This document shows, one piece after another, positions 43,957 to 53,025 of a stretch of 64,000 nt of DNA. The notes beneath the pieces are model-generated. The model did no database searches. It was not told the origin of the DNA and was given only the letters and a program-made list of their open reading frames with translations. Source of the stretch: DATFVJ01 sp963826515. GTDB lineage: Bacteria; Actinomycetota; Actinomycetes; Streptosporangiales; Streptosporangiaceae. Positions within the stretch are counted from its first letter, which is position 1. Each line of letters starts with the position of its first letter. A program made the translations under genes and the position numbers. The stretch covers positions 496,001-560,000 of the forward strand of contig CAWGXI010000012.1 of the NCBI GenBank assembly GCA_963826515.1, given 5' to 3'.

Positions 43957-44913
43957 GTGTCCGCCAGCCCCGTCAACACGGTCAGCACACCCGTCAGCAG
44001 CAGCGCCAGCCCCGCCGAGGTCAGCTCGAGCCCGCGGACTGGCACCGCGCGGGTCAAGCGGGGGATGGCCGACATGCTCAAGGGCGGCGTGATCATGGAC
44101 GTTGTCACGCCCGACCACGCCAAGATCGCCGAGGATGCGGGGGCGGTCGCCGTGATGGCGCTCGAGCGGGTACCCGCCGACATCCGGGCACAGGGCGGCG
44201 TCGCCCGGATGAGCGACCCCGACATGATCGACGGGATCATCAGCGCCGTGTCCATCCCCGTCATGGCCAAATGCCGCATCGGCCATTTCGCCGAGGCTCA
44301 GGTGCTGCAGGCCATCGGGGTCGACTACATCGATGAGTCCGAGGTCCTCACCCCAGCGGACGAGAGCTACCACGTGGACAAGTGGAAGTTCACGGTGCCG
44401 TTCGTGTGCGGCGCCACCAATCTCGGTGAGGCGCTGCGCCGGATCTCCGAGGGTGCGGCGATGATCAGGTCCAAGGGCGAGGCGGGGACGGGGAACGTGG
44501 TCGAGGCGACCAGGCACATGCGCCAGATCACGGCCGAGATCCGTCGCCTCGGCACGGTATCCAGCGAGGAACTCTATGCGGCTGCCAAGGATCTCGGCGC
44601 ACCGCACGACCTGGTAGAAGAGGTGGCAAGGGCGGGTCGGCTGCCCGTGGTGCTCTTCACCGCAGGTGGTATCGCCACGCCTGCGGACGCGGCGATGATG
44701 ATGCAACTCGGTGCGGAGGGCGTGTTTGTGGGGTCGGGCATCTTCAAGTCGGGTGACCCCGCAAGGCGCGCGGCGGCGATCGTCAAGGCGACCACCTTCC
44801 ACGACGACCCTGACGTAGTCGCCAAGGTGTCACGTGGTCTCGGCGAGGCCATGGTCGGCATCAGCCTCGACGACCTCCCGGCGCAGCAGCACTACGCGGG
44901 CCGTGGCTGGTAA
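43957..44913 (+). CDS. pdxS: Pyridoxal 5'-phosphate synthase subunit PdxS
   Basis: Synthase subunit that builds PLP from ribose 5-phosphate, glyceraldehyde 3-phosphate and ammonia supplied by PdxT. Start GTG 43957 with AGGTGAGG upstream; 318 aa. The first 30 residues are a Ser/Thr/Pro-rich extension. The family sequence is otherwise complete: KRGMADMLKGGVIMDVV (catalytic-face Asp), ALERVPADIR, MAKCRIGHFAEAQVL, DYIDESEVLTPAD, RSKGEAGTGNVVEATRHMR and FTAGGIATPADAAMMMQLGAEGVFVGSGIF. The 3' end overlaps the debranching-enzyme gene by 11 nt. Confidence 0.96.
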   Translation: MSASPVNTVSTPVSSSASPAEVSSSPRTGTARVKRGMADMLKGGVIMDVVTPDHAKIAEDAGAVAVMALERVPADIRAQGGVARMSDPDMIDGIISAVSIPVMAKCRIGHFAEAQVLQAIGVDYIDESEVLTPADESYHVDKWKFTVPFVCGATNLGEALRRISEGAAMIRSKGEAGTGNVVEATRHMRQITAEIRRLGTVSSEELYAAAKDLGAPHDLVEEVARAGRLPVVLFTAGGIATPADAAMMMQLGAEGVFVGSGIFKSGDPARRAAAIVKATTFHDDPDVVAKVSRGLGEAMVGISLDDLPAQQHYAGRGW

Positions 44914-47164
44914 CCGCGAAGACTCCCTGAGCTCACCAAGCACGGGGCCCGCAAGCACGGGGCCCCAGCCACCCTCGGCCGGCGTGCTCAACAGCACTTC
45001 CGCGCCGGCCACGGCCGGCGGTGACATCGTCACCCTGCTGGCGGGCACGACGTTCTGCCTGTCGGCGGCCTCGGGTGACATCACCCCGCAGGGCGCGCTC
45101 GGGCTGTTCGCCGGCGATGCCCGCGTGATTTCGCGCTGGGAACTTCGCGTCGACGGCGAAAGCCTGCTTCCGATGCTTGCGCTGAGTGAGGATCCCGGCA
45201 GCGGCCGGTTCATCCTGCGCCGCGCACCGGCGCACGGAGAGGCCGACAGCACCCTGCTCGTGGTCCGCGACCGGACCGTCGGCGACGAGCTGAGGGAGAC
45301 CCTCACCCTGGAGAATCTCGGCGCCGCGTCTGCCGCACCTAACGTGACCCTCGCGATCGACGCTGACTTCGCTGACGTATTCGCGGTCAAGGAGGGCCGC
45401 GCGACCGTGGGCGGTGTCAACGCCAGCGCGAGCGGCACCGAACTCGTCCTGCGGCCGCTACCCGGCGGCCGGGCCGCCGACGCCAGTGTCCGGGTCAGCG
45501 CGACCGAGGACCCGCTGATCACGCCTGGCGCGGTCAGCTGGCGGCCGGCGATCCCGGCCGCGGGCCGCTGGTCGGCGCAGATCGTGGCGCGGCCGATCGC
45601 GGTTGGCGCAGGTACCTGCGGCGGCACGCAGTGCCGCCCCCCGGGCGTGCGCGCACGCGGCCGTAGCCGGTCAGGGCAAAGCTGGGACTTCCCCGAGCGC
45701 GGCAGCGAGGGCGGCAGCGAGGGCGGCAGGGACCGCAGGGACCGCAGCAGGGAAAGCGGCTGGGCGGGCACTGCGATCACGAGTGACACCCCCGCCTTCG
45801 ATCACGTGCTCGAACGGACTGCGGCCGATCTGCGCGCGCTGCGCATCCACGACCCCGCGCACCCGGATCGCCCCTCCGCGGCCGCAGGTGCCCCGTGGTT
45901 CATGACCCTCTTCGGCCGCGACAGCCTGCTCACCGCCTGGATGGCCCTGCCGCTCGACGTCGGCCTGGCCGTCGGAACGCTGCAGACCTTGGCCGGCCTG
46001 CAGGGCCGGCGCGCCGACCCGGCCACGGAGGAAGAGCCGGGGCGGATCATGCATGAGCGCAGACGTGGACCCGGCAGCATCGGTGCCCTCGGCGGCAGCC
46101 GCTACTACGGAACCGTCGATGCGACACCGCTGTTCGTCATGCTGCTCACGGAGAGCTGGCGCTGGGGTGCGAGCGAGACGGTAGTGCGTGACCTGCTGCC
46201 CGCCGCGGATGCCGCGCTCGATTGGATCACGCGGTACGGCGACAAGGACGGCGACGGCTTTGTCGAATACCGGCGAGCCGCCGGGCACGGCCTGGCCAAC
46301 CAAGGCTGGAAGGACAGCCCCGGCAGCATCAACCATGCCGATGGCCGTCCCGCCCAGCCGCCGATCGCGCTGTGTGAGGTCCAGGGTTATGTCTACGCCG
46401 CCTGGCAGGCGCGGGCCGAGCTGGCCGGCGCCTTCGGGGACCAGGAGACGGCGGCCCGCTGCCGCGCGCGGGCAGCCGCCTTACGCGCCAGCTTCGATGA
46501 GCGGTTCTGGCTGCCCGGCCATGGCTGGTATGCGGTCGCGCTCGACGGCCTTGGGCAGCCGGTCAGCGCGCTGACCAGCAATGCGGCGCATTGCCTTTGG
46601 ACGGGCATCGCCACGGACTCGCGGGCGGCCGCGCTGATCGAGAAGCTGGCAGGCGAGGACATGGACACGGGCTTCGGGCTGCGCACCCTCGCCGCGGGCA
46701 TGGGCGCCTACAACCCGATGAGCTACCACAACGGCTCGGTCTGGCCGCATGACACGGCAGTTGCCGTCGCGGGCCTGCTCCGGTACGCGCATCTTCCAGG
46801 TGCGGCCGATCTGGCCGGCCGTCTTGCCAACGGCATGCTCGCCGCGATCGACGCATTCGGCGGCAGGCCGCCCGAGCTCTACTGCGGCTTCGACCGCGGC
46901 GAATTCGGTACGCCGGTGCCCTATCCGGCCTCCTGCTCGCCGCAGGCGTGGGCGAGCGCGGCTCCGCTGCTCGTGCTCCGCGCCTTCCTTGGCCTGGATC
47001 CCGACGTGCCGCGACGCTGCCTCTCGCTCCGGCCCCAGCTGCCGGCTCGGCTTGGCGCCATCACGATCTCAGGCCTCAAGCTTGGCACCGCACGTGTCTG
47101 CGTCACCGCGCACGGTGACGTCGGCGCGGTCGAAGACCTGCCTCCAGGCTGGACCGCGGGATGA
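44903..47164 (+). CDS. Glycogen debranching-type glycoside hydrolase
   Basis: 753-aa protein with an N-terminal bacterial debranching-enzyme domain (TLLAGTTFCLSAASGDI ... GLFAGDARVISRWELRVDG) and a C-terminal six-hairpin (amylo-alpha-1,6-glucosidase-like) domain: PWFMTLFGRDSLLTAWM, NQGWKDSPGSINHADG, VQGYVYAAWQARAEL, SYHNGSVWPHDTAVAVAGL and YPASCSPQAWASAAPLL. It may remove branches from glycogen or act on other alpha-glucans. Start GTG 44903 overlaps pdxS. A basic, repeat-like insert (GSEGGSEGGRDRRDRSRESG, near residues 270-290) separates the domains. Its place between pdxS and pdxT is unusual; an acyl-CoA thioesterase occupies that site in mycobacteria. Confidence 0.88.
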   Translation: MAGNREDSLSSPSTGPASTGPQPPSAGVLNSTSAPATAGGDIVTLLAGTTFCLSAASGDITPQGALGLFAGDARVISRWELRVDGESLLPMLALSEDPGSGRFILRRAPAHGEADSTLLVVRDRTVGDELRETLTLENLGAASAAPNVTLAIDADFADVFAVKEGRATVGGVNASASGTELVLRPLPGGRAADASVRVSATEDPLITPGAVSWRPAIPAAGRWSAQIVARPIAVGAGTCGGTQCRPPGVRARGRSRSGQSWDFPERGSEGGSEGGRDRRDRSRESGWAGTAITSDTPAFDHVLERTAADLRALRIHDPAHPDRPSAAAGAPWFMTLFGRDSLLTAWMALPLDVGLAVGTLQTLAGLQGRRADPATEEEPGRIMHERRRGPGSIGALGGSRYYGTVDATPLFVMLLTESWRWGASETVVRDLLPAADAALDWITRYGDKDGDGFVEYRRAAGHGLANQGWKDSPGSINHADGRPAQPPIALCEVQGYVYAAWQARAELAGAFGDQETAARCRARAAALRASFDERFWLPGHGWYAVALDGLGQPVSALTSNAAHCLWTGIATDSRAAALIEKLAGEDMDTGFGLRTLAAGMGAYNPMSYHNGSVWPHDTAVAVAGLLRYAHLPGAADLAGRLANGMLAAIDAFGGRPPELYCGFDRGEFGTPVPYPASCSPQAWASAAPLLVLRAFLGLDPDVPRRCLSLRPQLPARLGAITISGLKLGTARVCVTAHGDVGAVEDLPPGWTAG

Positions 47165-47245
47165 CGACCGTGGGTACCGGGTGTTGAATATGCAGGCCGA
47201 CAGGAAGTCTCACGATGTCCCAGTGTCCAGGCGGGAGGGCTGCCA

Positions 47246-47845
47246 GTGTCCGCGAGTCCGGTCATAGGTGTGCTCGCCCTGCAAGGCGACGTGCGAGAGC
47301 ACGTCAGAGCGCTGCGGGAAGTCGGTGCGCAGCCCGCCGCGATCAGGCGGCCATCCGAACTCGACGCGGTCGACGGCCTGGTGATCCCCGGCGGTGAATC
47401 AACCACAATCTGGAAGCTTGCCACGGCGTTCGATCTGATGGAGCCGGTGCGCAAACGGGTCGCTGCGGGGATGCCCGCGTTCGGCTCCTGCGCCGGGATG
47501 ATCATGCTGGCTGACCGGCTTGTCGACGGCGCGGCCGGTCAGCAGACGTTCGGCGGCATCGACATGACCGTCCGCCGTAACGCGTTCGGGCGTCAGGCGG
47601 ATTCATTCGAGACAGAGCTTGATATGCGGGGCATCGAGGGCCCGAGGCTGCGCGCGGTCTTCATCCGCGCGCCCTGGGTCGATCAGGCGGGTGCGGCCGT
47701 CGAGATCCTCAGCAGGGACAGCTCCACCGGTAGGATCGTGGCCGTCCGGCAGGGGCCGCTGCTGGCCACCGCATTCCACCCGGAGCTCACCGCCGACGAC
47801 CGCGTCCATCGGCTCTTTGCCGACATCGTGAAGGGGAGATCATGA
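47246..47845 (+). CDS. pdxT: Pyridoxal 5'-phosphate synthase glutaminase PdxT
   Basis: Glutaminase that feeds ammonia to PdxS. GTG 47246 (SASPVIGVLALQGDVREH); 199 aa. GGESTTI is the oxyanion region, the nucleophile Cys is in FGSCAGMIML, and the His/Glu of the triad are in TAFHPELTADD. The gene overlaps yebC by the ATGA at 47842-47845. It is separated from pdxS by the debranching-enzyme gene but likely remains in the same operon. Confidence 0.96.
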   Translation: MSASPVIGVLALQGDVREHVRALREVGAQPAAIRRPSELDAVDGLVIPGGESTTIWKLATAFDLMEPVRKRVAAGMPAFGSCAGMIMLADRLVDGAAGQQTFGGIDMTVRRNAFGRQADSFETELDMRGIEGPRLRAVFIRAPWVDQAGAAVEILSRDSSTGRIVAVRQGPLLATAFHPELTADDRVHRLFADIVKGRS

Positions 47846-48594
47846 GCGGCCACTCCAAGTGGGCCACCACCAAGCACAAGAAGGCGGTCGTCGACGCCAA
47901 GCGCGGCAAGCTCTTCGCAAAGCTGATCAAGAACGTGGAGGTCGCGGCACGGACAGGCGGCGGTGATCCGGCGGGCAACCCAACGCTCTACGACGCCATC
48001 CAGAAGGCGAAGAAGAGCTCGGTTCCCAATGACAACATCGACCGTGCCGTGCGCCGCGGCGCTGGCCTCGAAGCTGGCGGCGCAGCCTACGAGGCCGTCA
48101 CCTACGAGGGCTACGGACCCGGCGGTGTCGCAGTGCTCGTCGAGTGCCTGACGGACAACCGCAACCGCGCAGCGTCCGACGTGCGCACGGCGTTCAGCCG
48201 TAACGGCGGCTCGATGGCCGACCCAGGTTCTGTTTCTTACCTGTTCCACCGCAAGGGCGTTGTTCTTGTCCCCAAGGCGGCTGGGCCGACCGAGGATGAC
48301 ATCGTGACGGCGGTGCTTGAGGCGGGCGCCGACGAGGTGACCGACCTTGGCGAGTCGTTCGAGGTAGTGAGCGACGCCGGCGACCTGATCGGCGTGCGCA
48401 CCGCCCTCCAGCAGGCTGGCATCGACTACGACTCCGCGGAGGCCGCGTTCCTGCCCACCATGGAGGTCCCGCTCGACGAGGAGAACGCCAAGAAGGTGTT
48501 CAGGCTGATAGACATCCTTGAGGACTCTGATGACGTGCAGAACGTCTACGCCAACTACTCGGTCAGCGACGAGGTCATGGAGAAGGTTGGCTGA
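47842..48594 (+). CDS. yebC: YebC/PmpR-family regulatory/translation protein
   Basis: 250-aa member of the YebC/PmpR family (Rv2603c position). It was long called a transcriptional regulator; recent work links the family to translation of difficult proline stretches. Start ATG 47842 with overlap to pdxT. The sequence is standard: MSGHSKWATTKHKKAVVDAKRGKLFAKLIKNV at the N-terminus, NPTLYDAIQKAKKSSVPNDNIDRAV, YEGYGPGGVAVLVECLTDNRNRAASDVR, and a C-terminal end DDVQNVYANYSV. The translation link is attractive here because PgsA and others in this window have long Pro-rich tails, but that is an inference. Confidence 0.94.
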   Translation: MSGHSKWATTKHKKAVVDAKRGKLFAKLIKNVEVAARTGGGDPAGNPTLYDAIQKAKKSSVPNDNIDRAVRRGAGLEAGGAAYEAVTYEGYGPGGVAVLVECLTDNRNRAASDVRTAFSRNGGSMADPGSVSYLFHRKGVVLVPKAAGPTEDDIVTAVLEAGADEVTDLGESFEVVSDAGDLIGVRTALQQAGIDYDSAEAAFLPTMEVPLDEENAKKVFRLIDILEDSDDVQNVYANYSVSDEVMEKVG

Positions 48595-48608
48595 CCGGGG
48601 TAGCTCGC

Positions 48609-49784
48609 ATGGACGTGCAGATCCGCGAACTCGGCCCTGCCGATGACCTGGATGAGCTGCTCGACCTGAGCGTACGGGCGTTCGGGCCGATGCCGCCCCC
48701 GCGGCGGGAACGCATGTTGGCACGGTGTGCCGCTGCCATCGCCGAGCGCAGGTACCTGGCGGTGTTCGCGGGGACCCGGATGGCTGCGGCCGCCGGGTTC
48801 CACCACACGAGCCAGTGGTGGCTGGGCCGTGACCTGCCGATGGCCGGGGTCTCTGACGTCGCCGTCGCGCCCGAGGATCGCGGCAGGGGCATCGGACGCG
48901 CGCTCATGACCGCACTGCTTGACCACATCGCGGCGGCCGGTTACCCGCTGTCGATGCTTTACCCGGCGACGATGCCGATCTACCGGTCCCTCGGCTGGGA
49001 ACTGGCAGGTCATACGTACGCAGCCGCGATCAACGCGCGCTCGCTGCATACGATCACGGCGCCGCGGACCGCAGCGCTGCGCCGCGCCACCCCGGACGAC
49101 GCGGCGGCGGTGCGCCGGATCCATGCCGAGGTGCACGCCGGTGCGCGTGAGTGCGGCCCGATCAGCTGGGCCGACGCCGTCATCAGGCAATGGCTGGTCG
49201 ACGATGATCTCTTTAGTTACCTGGCCGCCGACGGGTTCGTCGCCTACCGCTGGCTCGGCGCTCACGGCGAGATTCGCGCCGAGCGCGTGCTGGCCGGATC
49301 GCAGGAAACCAGCAGGGCTGTGTGGGCGCTGCTCGCCTCGTCCTCTTCTGTGGCGAGTACCGTCCGGGTGCGGGTCGGCCCCGCGGAGCCGTTCGGGATC
49401 ATGATGAGAGAACGTGACTTGCAGCTGACCAGCGACGACCAATGGATGCTGCGGGTGGTGGACGCGCCGGCCGCGGTGGCAGGCCGCGGCTTCCCGGCCG
49501 GCCTCCAGGTCGCCGCGGCGCTCCGGCTGCAGGATGCCGCCTGCCCGGGCAACCAGGGGGACTGGATGCTCACGGTCGGCGGTGGCAAGGGCACACTCGA
49601 ACGCTGCCGAACGGCTGCCGCGGATCCGCTCGCTCTTGGTGCGCGGGGTTTCGCGGCGCTATACGCAGGAACGACGCTGCCCGTACTACGCCGCAGCGGG
49701 CTCGCGACCGGCGGGGACGCGGGTACTGACGCGCTGTTTGACGCCGCGTTCGCCGCGCAGCCGTTCTGCCTGGATACCTTCTGA
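48609..49784 (+). CDS. GNAT-family N-acetyltransferase (Eis-like)
   Basis: 391-aa protein with two GNAT halves and a C-terminal sterol-carrier-like domain, the three-part layout of Eis. The acetyl-CoA site is VSDVAVAPEDRGRGIGRALMTALLDHIAAAGYPLSMLYPATMPIYRSLGWE (V/I-x-x-V then RGRGIG). Eis proteins end in a terminal carboxylate that serves as base; here the C-terminus is LDTF, compatible with this. Relatives acetylate amines, including aminoglycosides. Substrate unknown. The start ATG 48609 is 14 bp after yebC. Confidence 0.88.
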   Translation: MDVQIRELGPADDLDELLDLSVRAFGPMPPPRRERMLARCAAAIAERRYLAVFAGTRMAAAAGFHHTSQWWLGRDLPMAGVSDVAVAPEDRGRGIGRALMTALLDHIAAAGYPLSMLYPATMPIYRSLGWELAGHTYAAAINARSLHTITAPRTAALRRATPDDAAAVRRIHAEVHAGARECGPISWADAVIRQWLVDDDLFSYLAADGFVAYRWLGAHGEIRAERVLAGSQETSRAVWALLASSSSVASTVRVRVGPAEPFGIMMRERDLQLTSDDQWMLRVVDAPAAVAGRGFPAGLQVAAALRLQDAACPGNQGDWMLTVGGGKGTLERCRTAAADPLALGARGFAALYAGTTLPVLRRSGLATGGDAGTDALFDAAFAAQPFCLDTF

Positions 49785-49934
49785 CCCCCGGTTCCCGCGG
49801 CCCGCCCGCCCGCTACCGTCGGCGAGCCGCCGGGGGCATCGGCGACACGCCGGGCCCGCTGCGGGTGACCACGGGGCCGGCCAGGTAGCGTTCGTGCCGA
49901 ACACGTGTTCGCCAGCGATCGGGACGGTGGCCCT

Positions 49935-50549
49935 ATGCGGGTGTTCGGGGTTGACCCGGGGCTGACCCGTTGCGGGCTTGGCGTGGTCGACGGCGCGCCA
50001 GGCCGGCCGCTCTCGCTGGCCGGCGCGGGCGTTGTGCGCACTCCGGCCAGCGACGACGTGGCGGCGCGGCTGCTCGCGCTTGACACGGAGATCGGGGCTT
50101 GGCTGGACAGATACCGTCCAGACGCGGTCGCGGTGGAGCGGGTCTTCAGCCAGCACAATCTGCGCACGGTGATGGGTACCGCGCAAGCGGGTGCGGTCGC
50201 GATCGTGTGCGCGGCGCGGCGCGGGATACCGGTGGCGCTGCACACGCCCAGCGAGGCCAAGGCCGCGGTCACGGGGAACGGGCGCGCGGACAAGGCGCAG
50301 GTGGCCGGCATGGTGACCAGGCTGCTCCGGCTCGAAGACCCGCCCCGGCCCGCCGACACGGCGGACGCCCTCGCGCTCGCCATCTGCCATTTGTGGCGCG
50401 GCGCTGCCGCACAGCGGCTCAGCCGCGCCGTAGCGGCCCACGTGCCGGGGGGCGGCCGCGCGACAGTGGCCGCGGGCCCACCGCAGGAGGGCGTCGTTTC
50501 GCCGCGGGCCCTACGGGACCCGGGGGTTAGTTCAGGAGGTGCAATGTGA
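49935..50549 (+). CDS. ruvC: Holliday junction resolvase RuvC
   Basis: Endonuclease that cuts Holliday junctions. Start ATG 49935 (MRVFGVDPGLTRCGLGVV); a frame 10 codons longer exists. Catalytic acids are in GVDPGLTRCG, VAVERVF and the final PADTADALALAICH. The middle motif FSQHNLRTVMGTAQAGAVA is complete. About 35 extra residues after the domain are Ala/Gly/Pro-rich. The stop overlaps the ruvA GTG by 4 nt. Confidence 0.95.
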   Translation: MRVFGVDPGLTRCGLGVVDGAPGRPLSLAGAGVVRTPASDDVAARLLALDTEIGAWLDRYRPDAVAVERVFSQHNLRTVMGTAQAGAVAIVCAARRGIPVALHTPSEAKAAVTGNGRADKAQVAGMVTRLLRLEDPPRPADTADALALAICHLWRGAAAQRLSRAVAAHVPGGGRATVAAGPPQEGVVSPRALRDPGVSSGGAM

Positions 50550-51259
50550 TCGCCCACGTGGACGGGACGGTGTTCTCGGTCACTCCGGACGGTGCCGTGG
50601 TCGACGTCGGCGGCGTCGGCCTTGCCGTGCAGTGCACACCCACCACGCTGGCGAGGCTGCGGCCGGGTGAGCGGGCCCGCGTGCCGACCTCGCTGGTGGT
50701 GAGGGAGGACGCGCTGACTCTGTACGGGTTCGCCGACGATGACGAGCGGACCGTATTCGAGCTACTGCAGACTGCGAGCGGAGTCGGGCCACGGCTGGCG
50801 CTGGCGATGCTCGGCGTGCACAGCCCGGACGCGCTGCGCCGCGCGGTTGCTACCGAGGACCTCGCTGCGCTGATGATGGTCCCAGGCATCGGTAAGAAAG
50901 GCGCGCAGCGGATCGTGCTCGAGCTCGCGGGCCGGCTCGGCGCGTCAGGAACCGAATCGCCAGGCACTGGCGCGGTTGGGAGCGGCGCTGTCGCGGGCCG
51001 GGCTGCGCTCGGGGATGGCGGCCGGCCAGGCGGCTGGCGCGACCAGCTGCACGCAGGCCTGACCGGGCTCGGCTGGTCACAGCGTGAGGCCGAGCAGGCG
51101 GTCGCCGCAGTGGAACCCGAGCTCGCGGCGATGGCAGCGTCGCCGGCGAGTGAGCAGAACGGGCAGAACGGGAACGGTCAGCAGCACGGCAGCCACGGCC
51201 AGCCGGTTGACCTGGCGGTGGCGCTGCGCATCGCCCTTCGGCATCTGGGCCGCTCGTGA
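50546..51259 (+). CDS. ruvA: Holliday junction branch migration protein RuvA
   Basis: Binds four-way junctions and recruits RuvB. GTG 50546 with AGGAGG upstream; 237 aa against about 200 in most species. Domain I is IAHVDGTVFSVTPDGAVVDVGGVGLAVQC, the acidic-pin/HhH region LLQTASGVGPRLALAMLG and MMVPGIGKKGAQRIVLEL, and domain III is near the C-terminus (GLTGLGWSQREAEQAVAAV). The linker between II and III and the Asn/Gly/Gln-rich stretch before the end are longer than usual. It overlaps ruvB by 4 nt. Confidence 0.95.
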   Translation: MIAHVDGTVFSVTPDGAVVDVGGVGLAVQCTPTTLARLRPGERARVPTSLVVREDALTLYGFADDDERTVFELLQTASGVGPRLALAMLGVHSPDALRRAVATEDLAALMMVPGIGKKGAQRIVLELAGRLGASGTESPGTGAVGSGAVAGRAALGDGGRPGGWRDQLHAGLTGLGWSQREAEQAVAAVEPELAAMAASPASEQNGQNGNGQQHGSHGQPVDLAVALRIALRHLGRS

Positions 51260-52689
51260 GCGCGGTACCGCGCGCCGGCGCGGGAAACGGCGCAGGAAAC
51301 AGCGCAGGAAAAGCCGTGCGCACCACCGGTGACGCCGTCGCAGACGTACCCAGGGGCGGGTCCGCAGGCGTGATGGGAGACGCTGCCGCAGGCGTAACCG
51401 CAGGCATAACGGCAGGCACTGCCGCCGCGGGCGTAACCGGCGGCGTGGCTGCCGCCGCAACTGGCGACGTGGCCGCAGGCGTAACCAGCGACATAACCGC
51501 AGGCAACACCGCAGGCAACACCGCAGGCAACACCGCAGGCAACACCGCAGGCATAACTGCAGACGCCGCCGCGGCTGGCACGGGTGAGGATCGCGTCGTC
51601 TCGCCGCTCGCCGATGCGGACGAGCGCGCGATCGAGGGCGCGCTGCGCCCCAAGCGGCTTGATGAGTTCATCGGCCAGGCGCGTGTCCGCGAGCAGCTGA
51701 CGCTTGTCCTGCGCGGCGCGCAGCGGCGCGGCCGGGTGCCTGATCACGTGCTGCTTTCTGGTCCGCCCGGCATCGGCAAGACCACGATGGCCATGATCAT
51801 CGCCGCCGAGCTCGGAGTGCCGCTGCGGATCACCAGCGGCCCGGCGATCGAGCGGGCCGGGGACCTGGCCGCCGTTCTTTCCACGCTCAGCGCGGGTGAA
51901 GTCGTGTTCATCGACGAGATCCACCGGCTGGCGAGGCCCGCCGAGGAGATGCTCTACCTGGCGATGGAGGACTTCCGCGTCGATGTGATCGTGGGCAAGG
52001 GACCTGGCGCGACCGCGATACCGCTCGACATCGCGCCGTTCACCCTGGTCGGCGCGACGACGCGAGCGGGCTTGCTACCCGCGCCGCTGCGGGACAGGTT
52101 CGGCTTCACCGCCCATCTCGACTTTTACGAACCCGGCGAGCTCGAGGTCATCGTCCGGCGCTCCGCCGGTCTGCTTGGCGTGCCGCTGCGCGCGGACGGT
52201 GGCGCGGAGATCGCGCGACGTTCACGAGGCACGCCGAGGATCGCCAACCGGTTGCTCCGCCGGGTGCGCGACTACGCGGAGGTCCGCTCCGACGGCGTGG
52301 TGAGCAGGCCGACCGCGCGTGCCGCGCTCGAACTCTACGAAGTGGACGAGCACGGGCTTGACCGGCTCGACCAAGCGGTACTCGATGCACTGCTGCGGCG
52401 GTTCAACGGCGGGCCTGTCGGGTTGTCCACGCTGGCCGTAGCCGTCGGCGAGGAACCGGAGACCGTCGAGGTGGTCGCCGAGCCATTCCTTGTCAGGGCC
52501 GGGTTGCTTGCCAGGACGCCGCGGGGGAGAGTCGCGACACCTGCTGCGTGGTCACATCTGGGCCTTGCTCCTCCGGCAGGGCTGCGGCCTGGCGGCATGT
52601 CGTGGCCCGTGGTGCCGGCAGGGCCCGCAGGGACCGAAGGGCCCGAAGGGGCCGGAGGACCCGCCCTCTTCGACCTCATGCCTGATTAG
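51256..52689 (+). CDS. ruvB: Holliday junction branch migration ATPase RuvB with long repeat-rich N-terminus
   Basis: AAA+ motor that drives branch migration. 477 aa; RuvB is normally about 340-360. Residues from about 112 on are the whole standard protein: SPLADADERAIEGALRPKRLDEFIGQ, Walker A GPPGIGKTTMA, Walker B FIDEIHRL, sensor I LVGATTRAGLLPAPLRDRFG and the winged helix PVGLSTLAVAVGEEPETVEVV. The first 110 residues are Ala/Gly/Thr-rich with tandem NTAG units (12-bp repeat, about 51500-51550). The GTG 51256 overlaps ruvA, but a later start (for example GTG in EDRVVSPL) could yield a normal-length protein, so the extension may not be translated in full. Confidence 0.93.
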   Translation: MSAVPRAGAGNGAGNSAGKAVRTTGDAVADVPRGGSAGVMGDAAAGVTAGITAGTAAAGVTGGVAAAATGDVAAGVTSDITAGNTAGNTAGNTAGNTAGITADAAAAGTGEDRVVSPLADADERAIEGALRPKRLDEFIGQARVREQLTLVLRGAQRRGRVPDHVLLSGPPGIGKTTMAMIIAAELGVPLRITSGPAIERAGDLAAVLSTLSAGEVVFIDEIHRLARPAEEMLYLAMEDFRVDVIVGKGPGATAIPLDIAPFTLVGATTRAGLLPAPLRDRFGFTAHLDFYEPGELEVIVRRSAGLLGVPLRADGGAEIARRSRGTPRIANRLLRRVRDYAEVRSDGVVSRPTARAALELYEVDEHGLDRLDQAVLDALLRRFNGGPVGLSTLAVAVGEEPETVEVVAEPFLVRAGLLARTPRGRVATPAAWSHLGLAPPAGLRPGGMSWPVVPAGPAGTEGPEGAGGPALFDLMPD

Positions 52690-52696
52690 TGGTCCA

Positions 52697-52725
52697 CCGC
52701 GGGCCACAGCGGGCACGGCCCGCGG
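52697..52725 (+). terminator. Hairpin terminator after ruvB
   Basis: Perfect 9-bp stem (CCGCGGGCC 52697-52705, GGCCCGCGG 52717-52725) starting 8 bp after the ruvB stop. It separates the ruv operon from yajC-secDF. The rest of the 336-bp gap up to 53025 shows no gene and presumably holds the yajC promoter. Confidence 0.75.
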
Positions 52726-53025
52726 TTCGCATCGCCGGACAGGTTCAGTGTGGGCACGTTCGTGTAGGTTGCTGGTAAAAGAAGCACCCGGATCTCTAAT
52801 ACGGGCGGCCGGAATCCCCGGTAACTTGCGCACCGCTGTGCATTGGACCCGCTACGATCACGGGCGCGACACAATAGTGCCCGGGAGGCCGTAGCCTGTT
52901 GGAGCGACGGTCACTGGTCGCTAAACTCCGACCGTTGGTCACCGGCTGTGCGTGGGCGCCTGAGCTCTTCGGGCTTCTGGCCGCGTGACCGCGTGCATTT
53001 GAACCAGATGGAAGGATGGCCCCGG

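Noticed and set aside
43930..44802. 290-aa minus-strand frame opposite pdxS
   Set aside because: Shadow frame; pdxS is conserved along the whole plus strand here.
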